From: Actinomadura atramentaria DSM 43919
GTDB lineage: Bacteria > Actinomycetota > Actinomycetes > Streptosporangiales > Streptosporangiaceae
Assembly (NCBI RefSeq): GCF_000381885.1
Contig: NZ_KB907224.1
Location: 91,271-155,270 of the forward strand
Reading direction: 5' to 3'
Length of the DNA stretch: 64,000 bases
This document shows positions 31,920-42,421 of the stretch, in pieces. A program made the position numbers and the translations under genes. The stretch's first letter is position 1. Every line of letters starts with the position of its first letter. The notes under the pieces were generated by a model. The model made no database searches and was not told the origin of the DNA. It worked only from the letters and a program-made list of their open reading frames with translations.

Positions 31920-33059
31920 TCAGGCGGTGTCGGGCGCGGCGTCGCGCGTCTCGGCGGGCGCGTCCTCCGCGCCGAGCGCGAGCCGCAGCCGCTCGGCGAA
32001 GCTCTCGCGCAGCAGCGGGCCCCACGCGTACGCGCCGGGCACCTCGACCGCGTCCGCGAGGGCCCGCTCCGCGCCGTCGTCGGCGGGCGCCGCCGCGCCG
32101 CCCGGCCGCCGGACGGCCAGCAGCGCGTACATGTGGTCGAGCGCCCCGAACGCCTCCCCGGCGAGCGCGGGCAGCGTCCCGTCGGCGACCGCGCCCTCCA
32201 GGACCGGCTCCCACCACAGGTCGGCGGGGTCGCCGGGGTCCTCGTCGTCGGCGGCGAAGTCGCGGCGCAGCCGGGCGCGGACCTGGCCCGCCGCCGCCGG
32301 GTCGGCGAGCCCGCGCCGCCACGCCTCGCGGGCCTCCTCGCCGCGGCCGCGCAGCGGCAGCGTGCGGGCCAGCAGCTCGGTGGCCAGCGGCGCGACCTCG
32401 GGGTCGGCGGGGCCGTCGCCGAGCGCCGCGCGGAACGCGCTGATCGCCTGGTCCAGGAACGCGATGCCGAGCGCGACGGCGAGGCGGCCGTGCGCGTAGG
32501 GCGCGCCGCCGGGGTCGACGAGCTTGAGCCCGGCGGTCAGCACGCGCTGCGCGCGGGCGGGCTCGCCGCGCTCCAGCAGCCGCTGCGCCAGGTCGTGGGC
32601 GGCGAGCGTCCCGTACTCGGGGTCGCCGGTCGCGACGGCCCGCTCCCAGTGCTCGCGGGCGGCGGCGAAGTCGCCCGCGTCGTCGGCGATGCGGGCCAGC
32701 GCGAGGTGCGCGGGCGGCAGGTAGGCCGCGTTGCCGAACTCCACCACGGTCCGCCAGGCGGGCGCGGCCTCGGCGCGGTCCCCGGCGCGCTCGCAGGTGA
32801 CGGCGAGGTGGTAGGCGGCGCGGGGCCCGTACTCGGGGTCGCCGGTGGCGACCGCGGCGCGGTCGGCGGCGCGGGCGCCCGCGGTGTCCCCGGCGTCGTC
32901 CAGGACGACGGCCAGGCCGAGCGCGGCCCGCGCCCGGTAGGGGGTGTCGCCGAGGTCGAGCACCTGCTCGAAGAGCGCCGCGGCGCCCGCCGCGTCGCCG
33001 TCCTCGGCGAGCGCGCGGGCGCGCTCGCACAGTCGCGCCGGGTCCGGCGGTTGGGTCAT
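31920..33059 (-). CDS. Tetratricopeptide-repeat protein
   Basis: 379 residues, cytoplasmic, with about six TPR/Sel1-like helical repeats (AALFEQVLDLGDTPYRARAAL, ATGDPEYGPRAAYHLAVT, NAAYLPPAHLALARIADDAG and so on), each about 36 residues and with the Gly/Ala/Pro spacing of TPRs. The C-terminus after about 300 is divergent, with ALDHMYALLAVRRPGG. Such proteins mediate protein-protein contact; the partner is unknown. A TAGGCT (minus strand, 33099-33104) may be the -10 box, about 40 nt before the start. Confidence 0.75.
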   Translation of the reverse strand: MTQPPDPARLCERARALAEDGDAAGAAALFEQVLDLGDTPYRARAALGLAVVLDDAGDTAGARAADRAAVATGDPEYGPRAAYHLAVTCERAGDRAEAAPAWRTVVEFGNAAYLPPAHLALARIADDAGDFAAAREHWERAVATGDPEYGTLAAHDLAQRLLERGEPARAQRVLTAGLKLVDPGGAPYAHGRLAVALGIAFLDQAISAFRAALGDGPADPEVAPLATELLARTLPLRGRGEEAREAWRRGLADPAAAGQVRARLRRDFAADDEDPGDPADLWWEPVLEGAVADGTLPALAGEAFGALDHMYALLAVRRPGGAAAPADDGAERALADAVEVPGAYAWGPLLRESFAERLRLALGAEDAPAETRDAAPDTA

Positions 33060-33143
33060 CGGTTCGCTGCCCTCTGGGGGTCGGGATCGGCGGCCCCGAG
33101 CCTAGCGAGCGGGGGCGCGCCGCGTCTCGTCCCGACACCCCGG

Positions 33144-33171
33144 CCCCGCCGAGATCGTTATCTCGGCGGGG
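33144..33171. terminator. gcvP terminator
   Basis: Perfect 12-bp stem (arms CCCCGCCGAGAT and ATCTCGGCGGGG) with the loop CGTT, about 20 nt beyond the gcvP stop on the minus strand. It isolates gcvP from the TPR gene. Confidence 0.85.
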
Positions 33172-33192
33172 CGGGCGGGGCGGTGCTCGAAC

Positions 33193-36075
<2,883 letters not shown>

Positions 36076-36142
36076 GCGGGAGAGCCTCCTGGGCTGGAGC
36101 GGTCGCTCAGGACACCGCCGGGCGGTGCGCCGGCGGCTCCTC

Positions 36143-36332
36143 CCCCTCTGTCATGGCACCTGAGAGCTTCGCCCGCCGCGCTGCGGGGTTTCCCCTTCGG
36201 TGAGCCGCCGCCGACGGGCGGTGGCCGCTTTCCAGAGGTGCCTCTCCCGTGCGGTCCTTTTGCCTGAGAGGTTCCGGGGAGGGTTGCCCCTTCGGCGTCC
36301 CGGCGCTGGCGGCGCGGGATCTCTCCCGCACA
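36143..36332 (-). promoter_or_regulatory. Tandem glycine riboswitch upstream of gcvP
   Basis: Two aptamers in a row, read on the minus strand. Aptamer 1: GGGAGAG near the 5' end, CCGAAGGGGCAACCC and ACCTCTCAGGCAAAAGGACC. Aptamer 2: GGGAGAG, CCGAAGGGGAAACCC and GCTCTCAGGTGCCATGACAG. The linker between them and the short helix P1 sequences fit the gcvT-type glycine riboswitch; it ends about 70 nt before the gcvP start. It should switch gcvP on when glycine is high. Whether control is at transcription or translation cannot be told. Confidence 0.93.
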
Positions 36333-36532
36333 GGGTCGACGGCCTTCCTGCGCCCGACTCTATCCAACGCCCCCGGACGCCGGTCACGCCGCCCGCCGCG
36401 CGTCCGCCGGGCCCGCGCGCGGCGGCCCGGCGCCGGGGCCGGGCCGGGGCGGAACCGGTGACCGTTACGATAACCACAGCTCACGGCCCCGGCGGACCGG
36501 CCGCGGGCGCCCGGCGGCGACGAGGGCGAGGG

Positions 36533-39088
36533 GTGCGGGTGGAGCATGTGCGTCGCCCGGAGCGGCGGCGCCGCTCGACGGCGCGCCTCCGGTTCTGGGA
36601 CGCTGATCACAGTGACGGTTCCCGACGGCAGGGCGACGTGACGCGGATCGACGGCGCCGCGACGGAATCCGGGCGGGCGGACCCGCCCGGCCGCCCCCGC
36701 GCGCCCGGGGCCGTCCCGGTGGACGAGCCGCGGCTGCCCGAGCGCATCCACCGCCCCTCGGACGCGATCCGCTTCGCGGCGGCGCTCGTCGGCCTCGCCG
36801 CCGTCATGCTGCTGGTGTCGATCGCGCAGCAGACCACGCACGGCCTCCAGACCGACATCACGCAGGGCACCGCGCACGCGCCCCGGTTCGTGCTGACCCT
36901 GGCGACGCTCGCGTCGAGCTTCGGGGTGCTGGCGGTGCCCGTCGCGTTCGCCGTCGAGCGGCTGCTGAACCGCGACGGGATGCGCGTCGCCATCGCGCTG
37001 CTCGCCGCCGTCCTCACCCTCGGGATCACGATCGCGTTGGACGGCTGGGTCGCGCCCGCCGCGCCCGGCGGCGTCCTGGACTCCCTGATCTGGGGCGGCG
37101 CGGGAACCCAGCCCGTCCACACCGACATCGCGCCGGTGATCGCGTTCGTCAGCGCGGTCGGGATGGCGGGCCGCACCCGCTGGCAGGCCGCGACCTGGTC
37201 GATGATCGGGCTGGCGGCGCTCACCGGCCTCACCGCCGCGTACGCGTCCGTCGCCGCGCTCGCCGCCACCTACCTCCTCGGCCGCGCGATGGGCTACGGG
37301 ACGCTGTACGCGGTCGGCGCGCCGAACCCGCGGCCGTCCGGCGCGACGGTCGTCGCCGCGCTCACCCGGATCGGGCTCGCGCCGGTGCGGGCCGCGCGGC
37401 TCGGCGACGGGGAGCCGCGCCGGTACGGCGTGACCGTCGCCGGCGGCGCGGGCGGCGCGGGCGGGGAGCGGCGGCTCGACGTCCACGTCCTGGACCGCGA
37501 CGTGCAGAGCGCCGGGCTGCTGGGCCGCGTGTGGCGGCTCGTCCGGTTCCGCGACACCGCCGCGCGCCGCGCGCTGCGCTCGCTGCGCCGCTCGCTGGAG
37601 CAGGAGTCCCTCACCGCGTACGCGGTCGGCGCCGCCGGGGCCGCGACGCAGCGGCTGCTGGGCACCTGCGAGGTCGGCACCGAGGCCGCGCTGCTCGCCT
37701 ACGAGCACGTCCCCGGTCGGCCGCTGCGCGACCTGGCCGACGACGAGGTCACCGACGCGGTCCTCACCGACGTCTGGCGGCAGCTCGCCCGGCTCCAGGC
37801 GGCGCGGATCGCGCACCGGCGGCTGGAGGACGACGCCCTGCACGTCGGCGAGGACGGCCGGGTGCTGCTGCTGCGCCTGGACTCCGGCGAGATCGCCGCC
37901 GGGGACCTCGCGCTCCGCCTGGACCTCGCGCAGCTCCTGGCGACGCTCGCGCTGCGCGCCGGGCCGGAGCGGACGGTCGCCACGGCCGCCGCGGTGCTCG
38001 GCGAGGACGCGCTGGCGGCGGCCGTGCCGCTGCTGCAGCGCGTCGCGCTGTCGCGCCGCACCCGCGCCGCGCTGCGCCGCGACCGGGACCTGCTCGGCCG
38101 CATCCGCGAGCAGATCAGCCGGCTGGAGCCCGAGGGCGAGGCCCCGCCGGTGCGGCTGGAGCGGTTCCGGCTCCGCACGATCGTGTCGATCGTCGCGGCG
38201 AGCGTCGCCGCCTACATCGTCATCCCGCAGGTCAGCAGCGTCGACCTGGTCCATCTGGCTTCGACGGCGCGGTGGGGGTGGGTGCTGGCCGGGCTCGCGG
38301 CCGCGGCCGGGACCTACCTGGCGGCGGCGCTGATGCTGCTCGGGTTCGTCCCCGAGCGGATGCCGCTGGGGCGGACGGTCGTGGCGCAGGTCGCGGCGTC
38401 GTTCGTCAAGCTCGTCGCGCCCGCCGCGGTCGGCGGCGTGGCCGTCAACACCCGGTACCTGCAGCGCGCCGGGGTCCGGCCCGGCCCGGCCGTGGCGAGC
38501 GTGGGCGCCTCGCAGCTCATGGGCATGATCACCCACATCCTGCTGCTGGTGGTGTTCGGGTTCGTCACCGGCTCGACGGGCAACGCCACCCGCGACCTCG
38601 CGCCGTCCCGGATGATCGTGATCGTGCTGCTGTCGGCGGCGGTCGTCGCGGGGGCGGCGCTGACGATCCCGCGCGTCCGGCGGTTCGTCGCCGCGCGGCT
38701 GCGCGCGATGTTCTCCGGGGTCGTGCCGCGCCTGGTGGACGTCCTGCAGTCGCCCCGCAAGCTCGCGACCGGCCTGGGCGGGACGCTGCTGCTGACGCTC
38801 AGCTTCGTGGTGTGCCTGGACGCCTCGGTCCGCGCGTTCGGCGGCTCGCTGCCGTGGACGACGGTCGTCGTGGTGTACCTCACCGCGAACGCGCTCGGCA
38901 ACGCCGCGCCGACCCCGGGCGGGCTCGGCGCGGTCGAGGGCGCGCTGACCCTGGCCCTGACGATCTCCGGGCTCACCGCGGAGACCGCGACGTCGGCGGT
39001 GCTGCTGTTCCGCCTGCTCACGCTGTGGCTGCCGGTGCTCCCCGGCTGGGCGGCGTTCGCGTACCTGCAGCGCAAGGAAGCGCTGTAA
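36533..39088 (+). CDS. Large membrane protein with kinase-like domain and LPG-synthase-type C-terminus
   Basis: 851 residues, start GTG 36533 (MRVEHVRRPERRRR after a GGCGAGGG site; the start is not certain and GTG 36638 is an alternative). N-terminal block of 6-7 hydrophobic segments (FAAALVGLAAVMLLVSIA onward, about 80-280), then a soluble kinase-like segment (about 320-540, with LAYEHVPGRPLRDLADDE and an IAHRRLEDDALHV His-Arg loop reminiscent of a catalytic loop), then the UPF0104/TIGR00374 membrane domain of about 7 helices (SIVAASVAAYIVIP to GWAAFAYLQ), related to lysyl-phosphatidylglycerol synthase/flippase proteins. Function unproven; lipid modification or flipping is the family expectation. 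Confidence 0.82.
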   Translation: MRVEHVRRPERRRRSTARLRFWDADHSDGSRRQGDVTRIDGAATESGRADPPGRPRAPGAVPVDEPRLPERIHRPSDAIRFAAALVGLAAVMLLVSIAQQTTHGLQTDITQGTAHAPRFVLTLATLASSFGVLAVPVAFAVERLLNRDGMRVAIALLAAVLTLGITIALDGWVAPAAPGGVLDSLIWGGAGTQPVHTDIAPVIAFVSAVGMAGRTRWQAATWSMIGLAALTGLTAAYASVAALAATYLLGRAMGYGTLYAVGAPNPRPSGATVVAALTRIGLAPVRAARLGDGEPRRYGVTVAGGAGGAGGERRLDVHVLDRDVQSAGLLGRVWRLVRFRDTAARRALRSLRRSLEQESLTAYAVGAAGAATQRLLGTCEVGTEAALLAYEHVPGRPLRDLADDEVTDAVLTDVWRQLARLQAARIAHRRLEDDALHVGEDGRVLLLRLDSGEIAAGDLALRLDLAQLLATLALRAGPERTVATAAAVLGEDALAAAVPLLQRVALSRRTRAALRRDRDLLGRIREQISRLEPEGEAPPVRLERFRLRTIVSIVAASVAAYIVIPQVSSVDLVHLASTARWGWVLAGLAAAAGTYLAAALMLLGFVPERMPLGRTVVAQVAASFVKLVAPAAVGGVAVNTRYLQRAGVRPGPAVASVGASQLMGMITHILLLVVFGFVTGSTGNATRDLAPSRMIVIVLLSAAVVAGAALTIPRVRRFVAARLRAMFSGVVPRLVDVLQSPRKLATGLGGTLLLTLSFVVCLDASVRAFGGSLPWTTVVVVYLTANALGNAAPTPGGLGAVEGALTLALTISGLTAETATSAVLLFRLLTLWLPVLPGWAAFAYLQRKEAL

Positions 39089-39179
39089 AAAAGTGGGGGA
39101 ATCGTGGTTTGCGCCCGGATTGTCCGGGGATGCCCCTGCCACGTCCCGGGGGTGGGACGCGGCGATCAGCCGGGGCCGG

Positions 39180-39782
39180 TCAACCCGTCTTGCGGGCGCG
39201 GCGGCGGCTGGCCAGTTCGTCGTGCGGCGCGTCGCCGCCGTCGTCGTCGCCGAGCGCGCGCTCGCCCGGCAGCTCCGCCAGGCTGCCCTCGACCTCCTGC
39301 CAGACGCGGCCGAGCGCGATGCCGAAGACGCCCTGCCCGCCCTGCAGCAGGTCGACGACCTCGTCCGCCGAGGTGCATTCGTAGACGCTGACGCCGTCGC
39401 TCATGAGCGTGATCTGCGCCAGGTCGCGGACGCCGCGGTCGCGCAGGTGCGTGACGGCCGTGCGGATCTGCTGGAGGGACACGCCCGTGTCCAGCAGCCG
39501 TTTCACGACCTTCAGCACGAGCACGTCGCGGAACCCGTAGAGGCGCTGGCTGCCCGATCCCTGCGCCGACCGGACGCTCGGCGTCACCAGCCCGGTCCGC
39601 GCCCAGTAGTCGAGCTGCCGGTAGGTGATGCCCGCCGCCGCGCACGCCGTGGGGCCGCGGTAGCCGACGTCCTCGGGAGGCGACGACACCTCGGCGTCGA
39701 AGAGCAGGCCCTGCTCACCGGCGTGCTCGGACGCCCTGCGCCTGTCGGGGGCCGCCTTGCCCTCGCCGCTGCTCACCGCCAC
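39180..39782 (-). CDS. MerR-family regulator (mycobacterial Rv1830-like)
   Basis: 200-residue MerR-type protein: an N-terminal leader, then the helix-turn-helix segment VGYRGPTACAAAGITYRQLDYWARTGLVTPSV, and a dimerisation helix LLDTGVSLQQIRTAVTHLRD. The last 40 residues are polar. GTG start preceded by GGAGGT. Neighbours DUF151, FtsR and GarA are in the order known from the Rv1827-Rv1830 block of M. tuberculosis, which supports the assignment. Effector unknown. A consensus-like promoter is at 39858-39886. Confidence 0.88.
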   Translation of the reverse strand: MAVSSGEGKAAPDRRRASEHAGEQGLLFDAEVSSPPEDVGYRGPTACAAAGITYRQLDYWARTGLVTPSVRSAQGSGSQRLYGFRDVLVLKVVKRLLDTGVSLQQIRTAVTHLRDRGVRDLAQITLMSDGVSVYECTSADEVVDLLQGGQGVFGIALGRVWQEVEGSLAELPGERALGDDDGGDAPHDELASRRRARKTG

Positions 39783-39857
39783 GCGGACCTCCGGCTTCTG
39801 TCAGCCCGTGATGCTCCGTCAAGGGGGTTCAACGGACGCCACGGGTGTTCCACCAGC

Positions 39858-39886
39858 ACGGTAGGTGCCGGTCAGAGTGTGGTCAA
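39858..39886 (-). promoter_or_regulatory. Promoter of the MerR-type gene
   Basis: Minus strand: TTGACC at 39886-39881, 17-nt spacer, TACCGT at 39863-39858. Both boxes are close to the vegetative consensus, spacing is ideal, and it gives a leader of about 70 nt. Confidence 0.55.
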
Positions 39887-40027
39887 CGTTCGTCGTCGGC
39901 GCGTCGCATGCCCGGATGAACCGCCTTCACGTGGGCAAACCGGCGCACCTGCACCCTCTTCTCACTGGTACCCAGTTGCGCGGAGACGACCCGTGGGGGC
40001 GGTCTCCGGAAGCCGCCGCCCGCTTGA

Positions 40028-40489
40028 TCAGCCGAAGTCCTCGGGGGAGATCGTGTCCAGGAACTCCCGGAACTTCTCGACCTCGTCCTCCTGCTCGTCG
40101 GGGACGGCGACGCCGACCTCCTCCAGGACGTCCTCGCTGGCGAAGATCGTCGCGCCGGTGCGCAGGGCCAGCGCGATCGAGTCGGACGGGCGGGCGCTGA
40201 CCTCGACGCCGTTGGAGAACACCAGGTCGGCGAAGAACACGCCCTCGCGCAGGGTCGTGATGTTCACGGTGCGGAGCTGGACGCCCAGCGCCTCGACCAC
40301 GTCGCGGAACAGGTCGTGGGTGAGCGGCCGGGCGGGCAGGACGCCCTGCTGGGCGAACGCGATGGCGGTGGCCTCCACGGCGCCGATCCAGATCGGCAGG
40401 TAGCGTTCCCCGCCGGTCTCCTTGAGCAGGACGATCGGCTGATTGGAGGGCATCTCGACCCGTACGCCGACGACCTCCATCTGCTTCAC
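40028..40489 (-). CDS. DUF151/bifunctional nuclease-type protein
   Basis: 153-residue DUF151 protein. MEVVGVRVEMPSNQPIVLLKE, WIGAVEATAIAF and RPSDSIALALR are the diagnostic blocks; members have been described as dual DNase/RNase enzymes (bifunctional nucleases). The GTG at 40489 has GGGGAG 5 nt before it. In mycobacteria this is Rv1829. It sits between two MerR genes, 147 nt after the ftsR end. Exact role in the cell is unknown. Confidence 0.9.
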   Translation of the reverse strand: MKQMEVVGVRVEMPSNQPIVLLKETGGERYLPIWIGAVEATAIAFAQQGVLPARPLTHDLFRDVVEALGVQLRTVNITTLREGVFFADLVFSNGVEVSARPSDSIALALRTGATIFASEDVLEEVGVAVPDEQEDEVEKFREFLDTISPEDFG

Positions 40490-40636
40490 AGCGGCTCCCC
40501 TGCAGGCTCCTGGACGACCGTACGGCGGTCCGGCGCGCGACCGGTCCTTCTGCCAACGTACACCGTTCGGCGAATCGCGGTGATTCCCGTTCCCGCTCCG
40601 CGGGCGTCCCGCCCGAAGGGCTGTGGGGCTGCGGGG

Positions 40637-41404
40637 TCAGGGGCCGAGGGTCTCGCGCAGGCCCGCGCGGACGAGGGCGGCGTGCAGCCGGACGGCGAGC
40701 TCGGCGATGGACCGGGCCGTCTCGGCGGCGGCCTCGTGGGCGCCGGGGCCGCGGCGGCGGAGCTGCGGGGCGACGGCCTGCTCGACGAGGCCGACCTGCC
40801 GGTCGGCGGCGGCCTTGACGGCGCGCAGGTGCCGGACCTCGAAGCCGTGCTCGCCGAGGGCGGCGACGGCGCGGGCGACGGCCAGCGCCTCGCCGCCGTA
40901 GTAGCCGTTGCGGCCGCCGGTGCGGCGGACGAGCCCGTAGGTCTCCATCTCGTCGAGCAGGGCGGCGTCGACGCCCGCGCCGTCCAGGAGCTGGCGGCGG
41001 GTGAGCCGCACCGGCGCGGGCGGCTCGGGCGCGGGCTCGGGTTCGGCCTCGGGGGCCGGGTCGGCGGGCTCGGCGGGGCCGGGGGCGGCGACGAGCGTCC
41101 GGGGGCGGCGGCGGTCCCCGGCGGCGGGCGGCGGGACGGTCTCGCCGCGGTCGCGCGCCCGGAGCTGCTCGCGGATGACGCGCAGCGGCAGGTACCGGTC
41201 GCGCTGGGCGGTGAGGATGAACCGCAGCCGGTCGACGTCGCCGTCGCCGAACTTGCGGTACCCCGACGGGCTGCGCCGCGGCTCGATGAGCCCTTCGGCC
41301 TCCAGGAACCGGATCTTGGAGACCGTGATGTCGGGGAAATCGGGCCGCAGCAGCGCCAGCACGTCCCCGATCGTCATCAGGGCCCTGGCCGGCTCCGCGT
41401 TCAT
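40637..41404 (-). CDS. ftsR: MerR-family regulator FtsR-like
   Basis: 255-residue homologue of Rv1828/FtsR, a DNA-binding regulator that in Corynebacterium controls ftsZ. N-terminal winged-helix MerR domain (IGDVLALLRPDFPDITVSKIRFLEAEGLIEPRRSPSGYRKF), then a long Pro/Ala/Glu linker (LTRRQLLDGAGV region) and a helical dimerisation domain (REALAVARAVAALGEHGFEVRHLRAVK). The start has GGGAGG only 3 nt upstream, close to the limit. The gene follows garA in the same direction with a 44-nt gap, so is likely co-transcribed. Confidence 0.85.
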   Translation of the reverse strand: MNAEPARALMTIGDVLALLRPDFPDITVSKIRFLEAEGLIEPRRSPSGYRKFGDGDVDRLRFILTAQRDRYLPLRVIREQLRARDRGETVPPPAAGDRRRPRTLVAAPGPAEPADPAPEAEPEPAPEPPAPVRLTRRQLLDGAGVDAALLDEMETYGLVRRTGGRNGYYGGEALAVARAVAALGEHGFEVRHLRAVKAAADRQVGLVEQAVAPQLRRRGPGAHEAAAETARSIAELAVRLHAALVRAGLRETLGP

Positions 41405-41448
41405 GGACCTCCCATCGTCGCCGCCTGTCCCGACCGCCGCCGTCCGGG

Positions 41449-42039
41449 TCAGCCGTGCTGGGCGTTGCTGAGGAAGACCAGCCGGAACTTGCCGATCTGG
41501 ACCTCGTCGCCGCCCGCGAGCCCGGCCTGGTCGATGCGCTGCCGGTTGACGTAGGTGCCGTTGAGGCTGCCCACGTCGCGGACCGCGAACGTGTCGCCCT
41601 GCCGGGTGAACTCGGCGTGCCGGCGGGAGACGGTGACGTCGTCGAGGAAGATGTCGCTGCCGGGGTGGCGGCCCGCGGAGGTGCGGTCCTTGTCGAGCAG
41701 GAACCGGCTGCCCGCGTTCGGGCCGCGCTTCACCACGAGCAGCGCGGTGCCGGGCGGCAGCGCTTCGACGCCGAACTGGTCGGTGGACAGCGACTCGGCC
41801 TCGGCCTGCTCGGCGGCGGCCTCCAGCGCCTCGAACCCGCCGATCGAGATCGTCGAGGTCGACTCGCCGGGCGACTCGCGGGGCGGCAGCGGCGGCTGCG
41901 CGGGCCGCGGCGCGGGTTGGGGCGCGGCTTGCGGCGCGGGCTGCTGCCCGCTCCTGGCCAGCGGATTGCCGCAGTTCGAGCAGAAACGGGCATCATCCGG
42001 GTTGGCGTGACCGCACTGCGTGCAGTAGACGCTCGGCAT
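41449..42039 (-). CDS. garA: FHA-domain regulator GarA/OdhI-like with zinc ribbon
   Basis: 196 residues. N-terminal zinc ribbon CTQCGHANPDDARFCSNCG, a Pro/Gln/Ala-rich linker, a phosphosite-like stretch STSTISIGGFEAL that parallels the ETTS phosphorylated Thr pair of mycobacterial GarA, then the FHA domain: AGRHPGSDIFLDD, VSRRHAEF and GSLNGTYVNRQRI. GarA/OdhI inhibits 2-oxoglutarate dehydrogenase and glutamate enzymes when unphosphorylated and binds to them through FHA; PknB/PknG-type kinases phosphorylate it. ATG 42039 is used; upstream frame is unrelated. Zinc ribbon is an extra not found in mycobacterial GarA. Confidence 0.88.
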   Translation of the reverse strand: MPSVYCTQCGHANPDDARFCSNCGNPLARSGQQPAPQAAPQPAPRPAQPPLPPRESPGESTSTISIGGFEALEAAAEQAEAESLSTDQFGVEALPPGTALLVVKRGPNAGSRFLLDKDRTSAGRHPGSDIFLDDVTVSRRHAEFTRQGDTFAVRDVGSLNGTYVNRQRIDQAGLAGGDEVQIGKFRLVFLSNAQHG

Positions 42040-42176
42040 AGATCGGCTCGGCCTCCTACCATCGGCGCGTCGCGCGCCGCCCCCGCAGGGACCGCCGCGC
42101 CGCGCGCATCCTTCTACCAACCCACGCCGGGGACCCGCCCCCGATCACGGTCCGGCTGCCCGCCCGTTGACACGAC

Positions 42177-42215
42177 GGTTGCCGCAACCTACGCGGGTAG
42201 TGCCCGAGGGGTCAA
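42177..42215 (-). promoter_or_regulatory. garA promoter with a palindrome over the -10 region
   Basis: Minus strand: -35 TTGACC (42215-42210), 18-nt spacer, -10 TAGGTT (42191-42186). The 13-nt palindrome GGTTGC-C-GCAACC at 42177-42189 overlaps the -10 box, a typical place for a repressor. The leader to the garA start is about 140 nt. Confidence 0.55.
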
Positions 42216-42365
42216 CCGGACGGGAGCGCCGACCGTCCAACGTTACCGTCCCCGATGATCGTGGTCCACGCCGCCGCGACCGGTCCCCCGGCCCCGCCGG
42301 GCCCGGCCGGACGCCCGGGAAGGCGGCCCCCGTCGCCCCTCGTCCCCCGACCGTATCGCGCCGGG

Positions 42366-42409
42366 CGTCCTGTTCGCGCGCCGGGCGATCACGGCGCGCG
42401 AACAGGACG
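42366..42409. terminator. Strong hairpin after the sugar-phosphate operon
   Basis: Perfect 17-bp stem (42366-42382 with 42393-42409) and a 10-nt loop, starting about 12 nt beyond the stop at 42422 on the minus strand. Confidence 0.88.
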
Positions 42410-42421
42410 GGGCGGCGTTGC

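Noticed and set aside
36107..39142. Long minus-strand frame opposite the large membrane protein
   Set aside because: Low-complexity, Arg/Glu/His-rich translation without motifs; the plus-strand frame has clear helices and motifs.
42167..42195. Plus-strand TTGACA with a 17-nt spacer to TACGCG
   Set aside because: TACGCG does not fit TAnnnT and no plus-strand gene follows within reach.
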